A stretch of 54,791 bases of DNA from contig NZ_QMDW01000015.1 of NCBI RefSeq assembly GCF_003605635.1, positions 1 to 54,791 on the forward strand, in the 5' to 3' direction. Source of the DNA: Halonotius pteroides (GTDB taxonomy: Archaea > Halobacteriota > Halobacteria > Halobacteriales > Haloferacaceae). This document shows positions 22,687 through 31,719 of this stretch, in pieces. Every line of letters begins with the position of its first letter. Position 1 is the stretch's first letter. Below the pieces are notes generated by a model. It saw only the letters and a list, made by a program, of their open reading frames with translations, made no database searches and was not told where the DNA came from. The position numbers and the translations under genes were made by a program.

Positions 22687-24495
22687 ATGGCGTTCCAGTC
22701 ACCACACCACCACTGCTGTTGTTGCGGCACACCCGTGTCGTGGGCGGCCACCGACACTGACGCCGCAGAGCCGACCACACAGCGGTCGGTCGGATCGGGA
22801 TCGCCCCCGGCTCTGGGAGGCCCGCCGACGATCGGCTCCGACCCGGCGGGGGAGGGAGCTCCCGAACCAGACGGCGGGGTTCAACTCCCGCCACCGATCC
22901 CCAACCCGGTGTGTCGGGACTGTGCGACCACGGCAACCACGCCCACCGGCGACCCGATCGACCCACCGCCGACCTCTTCTGGGGCGTCTGCCCCCCCGGC
23001 CACCGTCCCCGACTTCGGCCCGAATCCCGTCGTTGTCGACGGGGTCACCTGTTGGCGCGTCGGCACCGACGACCGGTGGCAACTCGCCCGCGACGCGGTC
23101 GGCTGTGACTCAGCCCGTGCGTTTCTCCGACAGCATACCGACGCCGATGGCACCCCACTGCGATGGTTCGGGATCGATCACCGCGGCTCGCCCCGACAGG
23201 TGCGGATCGACCCCGACAGCGTTGTCGACTTACTCAGCTTTTGTGAGACGTTTGGCTCCGGCACCGCCTTCGAGATCGAGACGGCTCGTCCTGCGTCACC
23301 GATCGAGCCGCCGGTTGTTGATCCTCAGCGCGCAACGGCATCACACCCAACGCACGACACCCCGCAGGTGTCAGCGTTGACAGCCGAGCCTGCCCCACGT
23401 CGGGTTGTGGTGTCGATCGATGCGGTCGAGACTATCGCTGTGACGCCACAGCCAACGGTAGCGGCCCCTGATCCCGGAGCCACCCCGAAGCAACTCGATC
23501 GCTACGGGCAGTTGGCGGCGGTTGCGCCCGGGGTTATCAACCCCAGCGGCCTCGAAACGCTGCTTCGGACGCCCGATCCACAGGCGCGAGCGACCGCCGT
23601 AGAGATCTTTGAATCCGTTCTCGCCGCGGCAGCCACCTCCGGGTTGACAGCGATCTCGTCGCTGGTGGACTGTCTTGATGCGGGGCGGGTGAGCACACTG
23701 TATGCCCTGCGCTCGCTGGCGCATATCGCGGAGCTGTATCCCGATATCGTCGCCGAAGAGATCGATCCCGTCGTCGACACCGTCACCGCCGATAGCCGGC
23801 TGGTGGCGGCGGCGGCGACACGGCTGTTGCTCTACGTTGCGGAACACAACCCCGAGGCCGTCTTGGATGCTGTCCCCGCCTTCGGCTCGTTGTTGGCTCC
23901 GACGCCGACCCGTGCCCGCCGGCAGGCGTTGGCGACGGTCGGTCTGCTCGCCAAGCCCCATCCCGGGGCGGTACGGCCGCTTGTTCCACAGCTGTGTTCA
24001 CTGTTGGACACCGATGACACTACTTATCGGATCAGCAGTACCGCCGCGCTCGGCCGCGTGACGGCTGTCTACCCAGCGGCGGCGACACCGGCGGTGCCGA
24101 CGCTGGTGGCACAGCTTGAGGCCGACCATCCGGAGCTCCGCGCCAACGCCGTCGGCGTCCTCGGCGATATCGCCAAGGAATTCCCCACCGATATCGCGCC
24201 GTATACCGACGAACTTGCCGCCCGCCTCACCGACGATGATCCAACCGTGCGGTCGAACGCCGCGGGCGCATTTGCGCGTATCGCATCGGTAAAACCCCGA
24301 CGCGTCGAGCCGTTTACCGATACGTTGATCAAGCTGTTGGATGACGAGTGGACGCGAAGCCGTGTCCATGCCTGTTGGGCGTTGGGTCGGTGTGATGCCA
24401 CCGCGGCTGCCGACGCACTCGCCGAGTGTCACCACACTGATCCCGAGGAGTCAGTGCGACAGCGGGCAGCGTGGGCGCTGGAACGCATCGAGTGA
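22687..24495 (+). CDS. Zinc-ribbon plus HEAT-repeat protein
   Basis: The 602-residue protein starts MAFQSPHHHCCCCGTPVSW and has NPVCRDCATT about 75 residues later, so a CxxC...CxxC zinc ribbon is split by a Pro/Gly-rich, low-complexity segment. Residues about 120-200 form a small domain (DGVTCWRVGTDDRWQLARDA, HRGSPRQVRIDPDSVVDLL). After another linker, residues about 265-602 are HEAT repeats, such as RALATVG-like RRQALATVGLLAKPHP, YRISSTAALGRVTAVYP, LRANAVGVLGDIAKEFP and VRQRAAWALERIE. It is cytoplasmic and probably a scaffold. Upstream ctttttgaa at about 22649 is a TATA candidate. Confidence 0.8.
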   Translation: MAFQSPHHHCCCCGTPVSWAATDTDAAEPTTQRSVGSGSPPALGGPPTIGSDPAGEGAPEPDGGVQLPPPIPNPVCRDCATTATTPTGDPIDPPPTSSGASAPPATVPDFGPNPVVVDGVTCWRVGTDDRWQLARDAVGCDSARAFLRQHTDADGTPLRWFGIDHRGSPRQVRIDPDSVVDLLSFCETFGSGTAFEIETARPASPIEPPVVDPQRATASHPTHDTPQVSALTAEPAPRRVVVSIDAVETIAVTPQPTVAAPDPGATPKQLDRYGQLAAVAPGVINPSGLETLLRTPDPQARATAVEIFESVLAAAATSGLTAISSLVDCLDAGRVSTLYALRSLAHIAELYPDIVAEEIDPVVDTVTADSRLVAAAATRLLLYVAEHNPEAVLDAVPAFGSLLAPTPTRARRQALATVGLLAKPHPGAVRPLVPQLCSLLDTDDTTYRISSTAALGRVTAVYPAAATPAVPTLVAQLEADHPELRANAVGVLGDIAKEFPTDIAPYTDELAARLTDDDPTVRSNAAGAFARIASVKPRRVEPFTDTLIKLLDDEWTRSRVHACWALGRCDATAAADALAECHHTDPEESVRQRAAWALERIE

Positions 24496-24541
24496 AAGGG
24501 CGCACAAAGGGCTCAATAGCGTTGCCGCCAAAGAACTGGTA

Positions 24542-24910
24542 ATGAGCTTCACTGTCACCTACTACTGTCCTCACTGTGAGGCCCTCGTTGAACTCGACCG
24601 CGAGGGCTATCTCGATGACAAGGCCGTCACCCCATACCCGTTCGAGGGCTGGTCGTATGTTGCCCCTGATGAGCCATTCGAGGACGAAGCCGATGTTGAC
24701 GGCGTCGCCTTCACCTGTGGCGAGGACGGCACGCTCCGGGATGGCGAAACCGGCTGTGGGGAGTCGTTTTATCTTAGCTTCATCAGATTCGACGACGGCC
24801 GTGAGATCGATCCACGGCAGCCGAGTGAACAGGTCGAACTCGCTGATGAATCGCCCTCGGCACCCAGTGGCCCGCGCGGCCCGTCGGGGCCGGGTGGCTT
24901 CTGGTCGTGA
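24542..24910 (+). CDS. Small protein with two Cys pairs (zinc-binding), unknown
   Basis: The 122-residue protein starts MSFTVTYYCPHCEALVELDR, a CxxC zinc-knuckle start, and has CGEDGTLRDGETGCGESFYL later, giving four cysteines able to bind one zinc. The C-terminal tail is Ser/Pro/Gly-rich and ends GPSGPGGFWS. The family is not known to me by name; it looks haloarchaeal. It follows the HEAT protein by 46 bases and converges with rtcB. Confidence 0.7.
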   Translation: MSFTVTYYCPHCEALVELDREGYLDDKAVTPYPFEGWSYVAPDEPFEDEADVDGVAFTCGEDGTLRDGETGCGESFYLSFIRFDDGREIDPRQPSEQVELADESPSAPSGPRGPSGPGGFWS

Positions 24911-26371
24911 TCAGCCCTTGATATTGCAGACCGGCACGGTTCTGGCTACCGGATCGGCCAGATCAAGATCCTCGGAGACGGCGACCACGTCGTCGATATC
25001 CTTGTAGACACCGGGGGCCTCCTCGGCGATGGTCTCGCCGTCCTCGGCTTTGATGTAGATCTGCTGGTGATCGCGGAGGTCGGTTTGGACGTCGCTCGCG
25101 CCGTACTCGCGTGTGGCCTGCGTGCGGCTCATGATCCGGCCCGCGCCGTGGGCGGTCGAGCCGAAACTCTCCGACAGCGAGCCATCGCCGCCACGCAGCA
25201 CGTAGCTCCCGGTTCCCATACTACCCGGCAAAAGCACGGGCTGGCCCACGTCGCGGTAGGCCTGCGGCACTTCCTCGCGGCCGGTCGGAAAGGCTCGCGT
25301 CGCACCCTTTCGGTGGACGTAGAGTTCCTGCTCTTCGCCATCAACCTCGTGAACCTCCTTTTTCGCAATGTTGTGGGCGATATCATACAGCAGTTCCATC
25401 CCCATGTCTTCCCAAGAGCGACCAAATACCCGTTCGAAGACCTGCCGTGTTTGGTGGGTGAGCAGCTGGCGGTTGACCCACGCAAAGTTGATCGCCGCGC
25501 CCATCGCCCCGTAGTACGCCTCGGCGACCTGGCTGCCGGCGGGAGCGGCCGCGAGGTTGTCAGCGGGGAGGTCAGCGTTGAACTCGGCGTGTTCCTCGCT
25601 GATCCGGTTGACGTAGTCCTTACAGACTTGGTGGCCGAGCCCGCGACTCCCACAGTGGATCATGATGACGACCTGGTCGGCCTGAAGCCCGTAGGCGTCG
25701 GCCACGTCGTCGTCAAAGATCTCGCTGACGCGCTGGACTTCGAGAAAATGGTTGCCGGAGCCGAGACTGCCGATTTGGTTTTTGCCGCGGTTTTTGGCGT
25801 CCGCTGAGACGAAGTCGCTGTCGGCGTTCGGGCGACGGCCCGCATCCTCGCAGTGTCGCATGTCGTCCCGTGTGGCATACCCTTCGTCGACCGCCCAGTC
25901 GAGCCCGCGGTCGAGCACCTCGGTGACGGTCTCGATGTCGGTTTCGACAACACCGCCGTGGCCGATCCCAGTCGGAGTATTCGCAAAGAGTGCGTTGACG
26001 AGTTCTTCCTCTCGGCCGCGGAGGTCATCGTAGGTGAGGTTCGTCCGGATCAGTCGGACGCCGCAGTTGATATCGAAGCCGACCGCACCCGGCGAGAGAC
26101 AGCCCTCCTCGGCGTCGATTGCGCCGACGCCGCCGACCGGAAAGCCGTAGCCTTGGTGGCCATCAGGCATACAGAGCGCGTGGGTCGTGATTCCCGGCAG
26201 TTGGGTGGCATTGGTGATCTGATCGAGGGTGTTGTCGTCACCAATCTGATCGAGGAGGGCCTCGCTGGCGAGGAGCCGCGCCGGGACACGCATCTCTCCT
26301 TCTTGAGGGATCTCCCAGACGTGTTCCCGAACCCGGTGTAGCTGATAGCCGTTGATCTCCCGTGTGGTCAT
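24911..26371 (-). CDS. rtcB: tRNA-splicing ligase RtcB
   Basis: The 486-residue enzyme joins tRNA exon halves left by the splicing endonuclease, using GTP and Mn2+. The metal ligands are visible in VGFDINCGVRL (D100, C103) and SLGSGNHFLEVQ (H208), and the guanylylation His is in the STAHGAGRIMSRTQA segment near residue 410. Length is standard for archaeal RtcB. ATG 26371 is the only sensible start. It lies 41 bases downstream of trm5 on the same strand, which suggests a tRNA-maturation operon. Confidence 0.96.
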   Translation of the reverse strand: MTTREINGYQLHRVREHVWEIPQEGEMRVPARLLASEALLDQIGDDNTLDQITNATQLPGITTHALCMPDGHQGYGFPVGGVGAIDAEEGCLSPGAVGFDINCGVRLIRTNLTYDDLRGREEELVNALFANTPTGIGHGGVVETDIETVTEVLDRGLDWAVDEGYATRDDMRHCEDAGRRPNADSDFVSADAKNRGKNQIGSLGSGNHFLEVQRVSEIFDDDVADAYGLQADQVVIMIHCGSRGLGHQVCKDYVNRISEEHAEFNADLPADNLAAAPAGSQVAEAYYGAMGAAINFAWVNRQLLTHQTRQVFERVFGRSWEDMGMELLYDIAHNIAKKEVHEVDGEEQELYVHRKGATRAFPTGREEVPQAYRDVGQPVLLPGSMGTGSYVLRGGDGSLSESFGSTAHGAGRIMSRTQATREYGASDVQTDLRDHQQIYIKAEDGETIAEEAPGVYKDIDDVVAVSEDLDLADPVARTVPVCNIKG

Positions 26372-26412
26372 AGCTGGCTGTCGGCGGCCGAACCGAAAGA
26401 GGGTTGCGTCCG

Positions 26413-27474
26413 CTATCGGTCAGCTCGCCGCAGCCGAACGTCAAGACAGACGTTCAGTTCGTGTGGCGCGTACGACCGGACGACGTGTTGGGTTTCGACG
26501 CTGACGGTGTACGCTGGCTCGGCGGCCGATTTGATCGCTTCAATCCCCGGGCCAAACGGATCGTCCTCGTGTTGGATATCATAGTAGTGGAGGACACACT
26601 CCTCGCCGGCAAGTTCGACCGCCGTGGCAACAAACTCGTCCGCGCTGTGTGGAAGGTTCATCACGAGCCGGTCGGCCCAGCCGTCGTAGTCGTCGGCGAC
26701 CCCGCGTACGTCGCCGGCGATCGCGGTCACCGCGTCGACGACACCGTTGCGGCGGGCGTTTTCTCGGCAGTAGTCGACAGCCGTCTCGTTGAGATCGACG
26801 GCGACAGCGCTTGCTCCGCGGCTGGCAGCGGGGATCGCAAAGGGGCCGACACCGGCAAACATATCCAGTATCTGTTCGTCCGGTTCGATCTGTTCGACAA
26901 CGCGGTGGCGTTCGGTGGCGAGTCGCGGCGAAAAGTAGACGGAAGCGAGATCAAGGCAAAACTCGTGGCCGTACTCCCGGTGTACCGTTTCGGTCGGCGT
27001 GAGGTCGTTGCCGGCGGCCGCGTCGGTAGCCTCGGCTGTCGCCGCGCTGTCGACAGCCACTACCTCCCAGTCTCGCACCCGGAGCTCGCCTTTGATCTTT
27101 GAGGCACGGTTGAGCACCGACCGAGCCGGCAGGTCGGCGTCGATAACGGCCGCAGCGATCGTCGCCGCGCGGTCGGGGTCGTCCTCATCGATGACGACGA
27201 TGTCGCCGATCCGCTCTACGGAGGGCTCAAAGCCGAGGATGTCGGCGGGTGTGCGGACACCCTGGCGAACGGGGAGGTCGTAGGTCGTCACCTCGGTGTC
27301 GCAATCGAGTTCGGCAACAGCGTCGGCTGCGGCGTCGGCGTCGGTGACCGGGATGTAGAGACGGCCGTCCTCAACGGCGATCTCGTGGTCGTCGTCAAGC
27401 ACCGCCGCCTCCGCCAGCGCGGTGCGGGTCGCCTCGCCGGCTTCGCGGGCGACGGCGACAGACGGAACGTCCAT
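26413..27474 (-). CDS. trm5: tRNA (guanine(37)-N1)-methyltransferase Trm5
   Basis: The 353-residue enzyme methylates N1 of G37 in tRNA. The N-terminal D1-like region is followed by the recognisable VLNRASKIKGELRVRDWEVV segment, then HREYGHEFCLDLASVYFSPR that precedes the SAM fold. Motif I is ILDMFAGVGPFAIPA, motif II AVAVDLNETAVDYCRENARR and the catalytic motif is MNLPHSADEF. Trm5b is the most likely subtype by length. Together with Pcc1/KEOPS (t6A37) and RtcB it adds to the tRNA-maturation content of the window. Confidence 0.93.
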   Translation of the reverse strand: MDVPSVAVAREAGEATRTALAEAAVLDDDHEIAVEDGRLYIPVTDADAAADAVAELDCDTEVTTYDLPVRQGVRTPADILGFEPSVERIGDIVVIDEDDPDRAATIAAAVIDADLPARSVLNRASKIKGELRVRDWEVVAVDSAATAEATDAAAGNDLTPTETVHREYGHEFCLDLASVYFSPRLATERHRVVEQIEPDEQILDMFAGVGPFAIPAASRGASAVAVDLNETAVDYCRENARRNGVVDAVTAIAGDVRGVADDYDGWADRLVMNLPHSADEFVATAVELAGEECVLHYYDIQHEDDPFGPGIEAIKSAAEPAYTVSVETQHVVRSYAPHELNVCLDVRLRRADR

Positions 27475-27559
27475 ACCGGCTTTCCGCTATCGCCGCGCCT
27501 AAGCGTGACGTTTGGCGGCGACCACGAGGGCTTTGAGGGTGGCACCCCAACGAACAGCA

Positions 27560-27847
27560 ATGAGCGACAACGAGTTTCCGGCTCCCCGCCCCGGGCCGTC
27601 GTGGGAACGACTGCGGGTGCGAGCCGTCTGCAGCGCGGGTGTCGCGGTGCTCCAACTCGCCGTCTTCTGGGAGTTTGTCGTCCGGACGATCCCGATGCTG
27701 TGGCCACCGGTCGAGCCGTTGACCCAGTGGGTGAGCTTTCTCATGGTTTCGATTGGCTCGTTTGTTGTCATCTCCGGGCTGTTCGGGACGTTGCTCGGCG
27801 ACCAACTCTACGACCGATATCTACGCGACGCGTCGAAACCGACGTAA
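27560..27847 (+). CDS. Small two-helix membrane protein
   Basis: The 95-residue protein starts MSDNEFPAPRPGPSWERLRV and has two predicted membrane helices (VCSAGVAVLQLAVFWEFVVR and SFLMVSIGSFVVISGLFGTL) separated by PMLWPPVEPLTQW. No named family is recognised. It is alone on its strand between trm5 and btuD. Confidence 0.65.
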   Translation: MSDNEFPAPRPGPSWERLRVRAVCSAGVAVLQLAVFWEFVVRTIPMLWPPVEPLTQWVSFLMVSIGSFVVISGLFGTLLGDQLYDRYLRDASKPT

Positions 27848-27877
27848 CTCAGCTGGTTTCCGCCTGCGACGAATGAT

Positions 27878-28690
27878 CTATTCTTCCTCGTCAGCGGTCG
27901 GTGTCGACTCCGCAGGTAGCGCGGTCACCCGTGGTGTGTCGGTCACCTCGTCGTGTGAAACGACCGCGGTCGCATCGAAGGCGTCAGCCAGGGTTTCGCT
28001 CGTCAACACTGTGTCCGGGTCGCCAGCGGCGACAACGTCGCCCTCGGCCAACAGCACAAGCCGATCGCAGTAGCGGGCTGCCAGATCGAGATCGTGGATC
28101 GCGGCGACCGCGGCGGTGCCGTCGTCGGCGACCGCCCGAACGGTTTCCAGCGTGCGGATCGCGTGGTTGATATCGAGGCTTGCGGTCGGCTCATCCAACA
28201 ACAGCACCGGCGTCGCCTGTGCCAGTGCCCGAGCCAACAGTACCCGCTGGCGTTCGCCGCCGCTGAGGTCGGTGACCGGCCGATCGGCCAGCGATTCCAG
28301 AGAGGTTCGTGCTAAGGCATCGGCGATCGCCGCCTGATCCGTCTCGTCGGGGGTGCCAAACCGGCCGATGTGGGCGTGTCGACCCATCGCCACGGCCTGC
28401 TTGACCGAGAACCCAAAGGAGAGTTCGGTCTCCTGTGGCACCGTTGCCACCCGCTGACCGATCTCCCTGGCTGACAGCGACGACACTGATTGGCCCGTTA
28501 CCGTCACCGCGCCGGCCGCCGTGGGCACGCCGCCGCGGATCGCCCGCAGCAACGTGGTTTTCCCCGCGCCGTTCGGGCCGATAAGGCCGACAAGTTCACC
28601 GCGCTCAGCTGTGAGTGAGACTCCCGACAGCACCTCCCGCCCACCGAGGGTGACTGATACGTCGTCGACGACGAGTGGGGAGTCGCTCAC
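27878..28690 (-). CDS. btuD: Cobalamin ABC transporter ATP-binding protein
   Basis: The 270-residue ATPase has Walker A GPNGAGKTT, signature LSGGERQRVLLARAL, Walker B VLLLDEPTASLD and the switch IHDLDLAARYCD, the pattern of BtuD/FecE/FhuC-type subunits. It powers the BtuC permease, whose gene overlaps it by four bases. The 45 residues after the ATPase core are acidic. The B12 assignment rests on the cbiZ gene next to btuF; iron-siderophore transport is the alternative. Confidence 0.9.
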   Translation of the reverse strand: MSDSPLVVDDVSVTLGGREVLSGVSLTAERGELVGLIGPNGAGKTTLLRAIRGGVPTAAGAVTVTGQSVSSLSAREIGQRVATVPQETELSFGFSVKQAVAMGRHAHIGRFGTPDETDQAAIADALARTSLESLADRPVTDLSGGERQRVLLARALAQATPVLLLDEPTASLDINHAIRTLETVRAVADDGTAAVAAIHDLDLAARYCDRLVLLAEGDVVAAGDPDTVLTSETLADAFDATAVVSHDEVTDTPRVTALPAESTPTADEEE

Positions 28691-29784
28691 AGCGCGTGCA
28701 CCTCCCGATTGCGGAGCAGGTACAGAAAGAAGGGCGCGCCCAACGCGGCGGTGACGATACCGACCGGGATCTCCGTCGCGCCCGCCCGAGCGATCGTATC
28801 CGTGATCACGAGAAACGACGCGCCACCCAGCGCGGCCGCCGGCAACAACACCCGATGATCGGGGCCGACAACCAGCCGCAGCATATGCGGGACGATGAGG
28901 CCGACAAAGCCGATCACACCGGAGACGGCGACCGCGGCGGCAGTCAATACCGCCGACACCGCAAGCAGGAGTCGCTTTGTGCGCTCGACTTCGACACCCA
29001 GTCCGGCGGCGGCCTCCTCGCCGAGCAACAGCACATTCAGGTCGCGGGCATACGCCAAGAGAATCACAAACAGCACGGGCACGATGAGCAGCGTGATCGT
29101 CACATCACTCCAACCGGCGTTGCCGAGATGGCCCATCAGCCAGTGGACAACTGCCCGAAGCCCCTCGCCGCTGTACAACTGCAAGGCGGCGATCACAGCT
29201 CCAAGAAATGCCTGGATCGCCACCCCTGCCAACAGCAGCGTCGCCACCGGCGTCCGGCCGCCCTCGGTGGCGATCAGATAGACGGCGAAGGCTGTCAGTA
29301 TCGCGCCGACGAACGCCGCGCCGCGAAGCCCCAGTCCGAACGGGATCGCCGCAGGGACGACGATAGCGGCGACCGCGCCGACAGCGGCCCCCGAGGAGAC
29401 GCCGATGATCGAGGGGTCAGCCATCGGATTGCGGAAGAAGCCCTGCATCACCGTGCCGGCGGCCGCCAGCGCGAAGCCGACCGTTGCCGCCAACACAATT
29501 CGTGGGAGCCGCACGCGCATGATGATCGTCTCAGCCGTCTGATCGACCGGGAAAGCAATTGCTGGTCGCCACCGCAGTGTCGGCACCGGGAGTTGGAGTG
29601 TGCCGGCGACCGACAGCGGTGCGATCTCGATTCCGGCCGGCACCGACACCGCGTTGAGGAGGATCTTCACAACGGTTTCCGGCGGAATCCGCACCGGGCC
29701 GATCCCCGCACTGAGCGTAATCGCGACAGCGAGCACCGTGGTGAGCCCCAGCGACCACGTTGCGGCACGCTGTCGCACTCGCAT
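28687..29784 (-). CDS. btuC: Cobalamin ABC transporter permease
   Basis: The 365-residue permease of the FecCD/BtuC family has about ten transmembrane helices, with the hallmarks RLPRIVLAATVGFALAAAGT, MQGFFRNPMADPSIIGVSSG and FVGLIVPHMLRLVVGPDHR. The ATG at 29784 starts the conserved basic N-terminus; the frame is open further into the btuF promoter. A TATA-like element on the minus strand (aataagtattt, near 29812-29821) would place transcription start close to this ATG. Confidence 0.92.
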   Translation of the reverse strand: MRVRQRAATWSLGLTTVLAVAITLSAGIGPVRIPPETVVKILLNAVSVPAGIEIAPLSVAGTLQLPVPTLRWRPAIAFPVDQTAETIIMRVRLPRIVLAATVGFALAAAGTVMQGFFRNPMADPSIIGVSSGAAVGAVAAIVVPAAIPFGLGLRGAAFVGAILTAFAVYLIATEGGRTPVATLLLAGVAIQAFLGAVIAALQLYSGEGLRAVVHWLMGHLGNAGWSDVTITLLIVPVLFVILLAYARDLNVLLLGEEAAAGLGVEVERTKRLLLAVSAVLTAAAVAVSGVIGFVGLIVPHMLRLVVGPDHRVLLPAAALGGASFLVITDTIARAGATEIPVGIVTAALGAPFFLYLLRNREVHAL

Positions 29785-29846
29785 GGATGAAAGCCGAGTT
29801 GCAGTAGGCAAATACTTATTGTCTTCACCCGGAGGTGGCGTATATA
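29785..29846. promoter_or_regulatory. Divergent btuC-btuF promoter region
   Basis: This 62-base gap has aaatacttattg (29810-29821), readable as a TATA box in either direction, and a strong Shine-Dalgarno GGAGGTG at 29831-29837, nine bases before the btuF ATG at 29847. A leadered btuF message contrasts with the leaderless style of most genes here. Confidence 0.5.
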
Positions 29847-30923
29847 ATGAATCGACGACTGTGTGTTGTGTGTCTGTTGGCACTTGTGGCCATCAGTGTG
29901 GGGCTGGTCGCTGTCGCACCTGTGTCGGCTACAGCGTCGCCGTCTGCGGGTGAGTCCGTGTCGACCACAACCGACACCTTCCCGGTCACGCTCACCGACG
30001 CGACCGGCACGGCGGTCACTGTTGAGTCCCGTCCTGAGAATGTGACGACGACCAACCCGAGTGCGGCCCAGACGATGTGGACGCTTGGCGCGGCCGACCA
30101 GGTCGTTGGCGTCACACAGTACGCGAGCTACCTCGATGGGGCCGAGAAGCGGGACAACGTCTCGGCGGCCGGTCTCGGCGTCAGCATCGAGCGGGTGGTA
30201 GCGACCGAACCAGATCTGGTGCTCGCACCGAATGCGACCAGCGTTGAGACCGTGCGAACGCTTCGCGCAGCCAACCTCACCGTGTATCAGTTCCCGACCG
30301 CAACCGATTTCGAGGCGGTTGCCACGAAAACACAGACCATCGGTCGGCTGACGGGCAACACCGCCGCGGCCGCTGAGACGAATGCGTGGATGTGGCGCAA
30401 TGTTGCGGCGACCGAGTCGGAACTGAACGATGTTGATCGCCCACGCGTGCTCTACCCGCTACTGGGTGGGTTCGCCGTCGGCAACAACACGTTTATCGAT
30501 GAGATCATCACTACCGCTGGCGGCACAAACGTCGCTGCCAGCGAGTTTGATGGCTACCGACAGCTGAACGATGAAACTGTCATCACCCTCGCCCCGGAGG
30601 TACTGATCGTCACAGGGCAAACGAAGGGACAGATCCTCGGTTCGGAGCCCTACTCGCTCACCCCGGCGGGTGAAACTAATCGCACGGCCACCCTCTCGGT
30701 GCAGTATCTCAACCAACCCGCCCCACGGAGTGTCGTCTATGCGACCGGTAATCTCAGTGCTCAGTTGCATCCGGATGCGACGGCCGACGTGACCGACACA
30801 CCCAATGTCGGCGGCGACGGGGGGCCGGCGACAGACGTTTCGGCCCCCGGATTCGGTACTGTCGTCGCTGTCCTCTCCGTGGTGGCAGTCGCTGCCAGCG
30901 CGCGATTCTATCACCGTCGGTAG
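29847..30923 (+). CDS. btuF: Cobalamin-binding protein with PGF-CTERM anchor
   Basis: The 358-residue substrate-binding protein begins with a signal peptide (MNRRLCVVCLLALVAISVGL). The mature part follows the periplasmic-binding-protein-2 layout of BtuF/FepB proteins: FPVTLTDATGTAVTVESRPE, TMWTLGAADQVVGVTQYASY, EPDLVLAPNATSVETVRTLR and TLAPEVLIVTGQTKG. After about 300 residues comes SAPGFGTVVAVLSVVAVAAS and a basic RFYHRR end, a PGF-CTERM signal for archaeosortase processing, so it is anchored at the C-terminus rather than as an N-terminal lipoprotein. Divergent from btuCD. Confidence 0.9.
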   Translation: MNRRLCVVCLLALVAISVGLVAVAPVSATASPSAGESVSTTTDTFPVTLTDATGTAVTVESRPENVTTTNPSAAQTMWTLGAADQVVGVTQYASYLDGAEKRDNVSAAGLGVSIERVVATEPDLVLAPNATSVETVRTLRAANLTVYQFPTATDFEAVATKTQTIGRLTGNTAAAAETNAWMWRNVAATESELNDVDRPRVLYPLLGGFAVGNNTFIDEIITTAGGTNVAASEFDGYRQLNDETVITLAPEVLIVTGQTKGQILGSEPYSLTPAGETNRTATLSVQYLNQPAPRSVVYATGNLSAQLHPDATADVTDTPNVGGDGGPATDVSAPGFGTVVAVLSVVAVAASARFYHRR

Positions 30924-30941
30924 TCGTCGACGCTGGTGGGG

Positions 30942-31676
30942 TTATTTTGGTGTCGACACGGTCGCTGTCGCCGTCGTTGCAGCGCCATAATCAGCGTCGG
31001 CTACCGATTGCGGCAGCTCACCGTCTGGATACCGTGCGTCTACGGCGGCGGTGAGGCCGTCTCTGACACAAGCCCGAGCCGCCTGGCCAACTGTCGTCGC
31101 CGAGCCAACAAACTGTGCTGGCTCACCGGCGGGGTCGCTGCCGATAATTACCGCATCGCTTGTCGTGCCGGTAAAATCGGTTCGGTGGCTGAGTGTCGCG
31201 GTTTTCGCCTCGGCGACCCCTGCAAGCAGGCTGGCCAGCGCGGCCGGTGGGAGGGCCCGCGTGGTGCCGACGATGATGTTGATTGTTCCACAGTGTTCGG
31301 TAGCGTCTGGGGTCGTCCTGTCAGCCGTGGTCGTCGTCGACGACTCGGTGGCATCCCCCGGCGGCAACGTAGCCGGATTTGAGAGCCCAGCGGTGACGAG
31401 TGCCTCAACCGGGTCGAGAACAGCCCGTCTTGCGTGTTGTTGCTCGACACCTGTCAACAATGCCGGCCCATCAGTCTCGAAGCCGGCGGCTGCCGTCCGC
31501 CGGGCGACGTACTCGCTGAGGTCGGTGTCGTCCCACCCGCTCGGCACCGTGATGTTGTAGGCGGCGTCGGCGCGCCCTCGACCGCCATCGACGCCCGTCG
31601 AGAGCCAGTCGGTATCGGGCCGGCCAGCCTGTAGCGCGCCGTCGCTGATCGTTATCTCGAAGACCTCATCGGTCAT
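30942..31676 (-). CDS. cbiZ: Adenosylcobinamide amidohydrolase CbiZ
   Basis: The 244-residue enzyme removes the aminopropanol-linked nucleotide loop from pseudocobalamin or adenosylcobinamide to give adenosylcobyric acid, which archaea then rebuild to cobalamin. The motifs PVEALVTAGLSNPATLP, GTINIIVGTTRALPPAALAS and EAKTATL with GTTSDAVIIGSD match the CbiZ core. An acidic, Thr-rich insert (SSTTTTADRTTPDATEH) lies in the middle. Start ATG 31676 follows the conserved MTDEVFE. It converges with btuF and completes a B12 salvage set. Confidence 0.9.
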   Translation of the reverse strand: MTDEVFEITISDGALQAGRPDTDWLSTGVDGGRGRADAAYNITVPSGWDDTDLSEYVARRTAAAGFETDGPALLTGVEQQHARRAVLDPVEALVTAGLSNPATLPPGDATESSTTTTADRTTPDATEHCGTINIIVGTTRALPPAALASLLAGVAEAKTATLSHRTDFTGTTSDAVIIGSDPAGEPAQFVGSATTVGQAARACVRDGLTAAVDARYPDGELPQSVADADYGAATTATATVSTPK

Positions 31677-31719
31677 CGTTGGTGGCAATCTATCGCAGGA
31701 CAGGTAGCCCTGTCGACTC

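Noticed and set aside
25067-25807. 246-codon frame opposite rtcB
   Set aside because: Antisense shadow of rtcB, with no domain and no plausible start signal.
28675-29790. 371-codon frame opposite btuC
   Set aside because: It is fully antisense to a well-conserved permease and is rich in Arg, His and Gln; long antisense frames are common in GC-rich haloarchaeal DNA.
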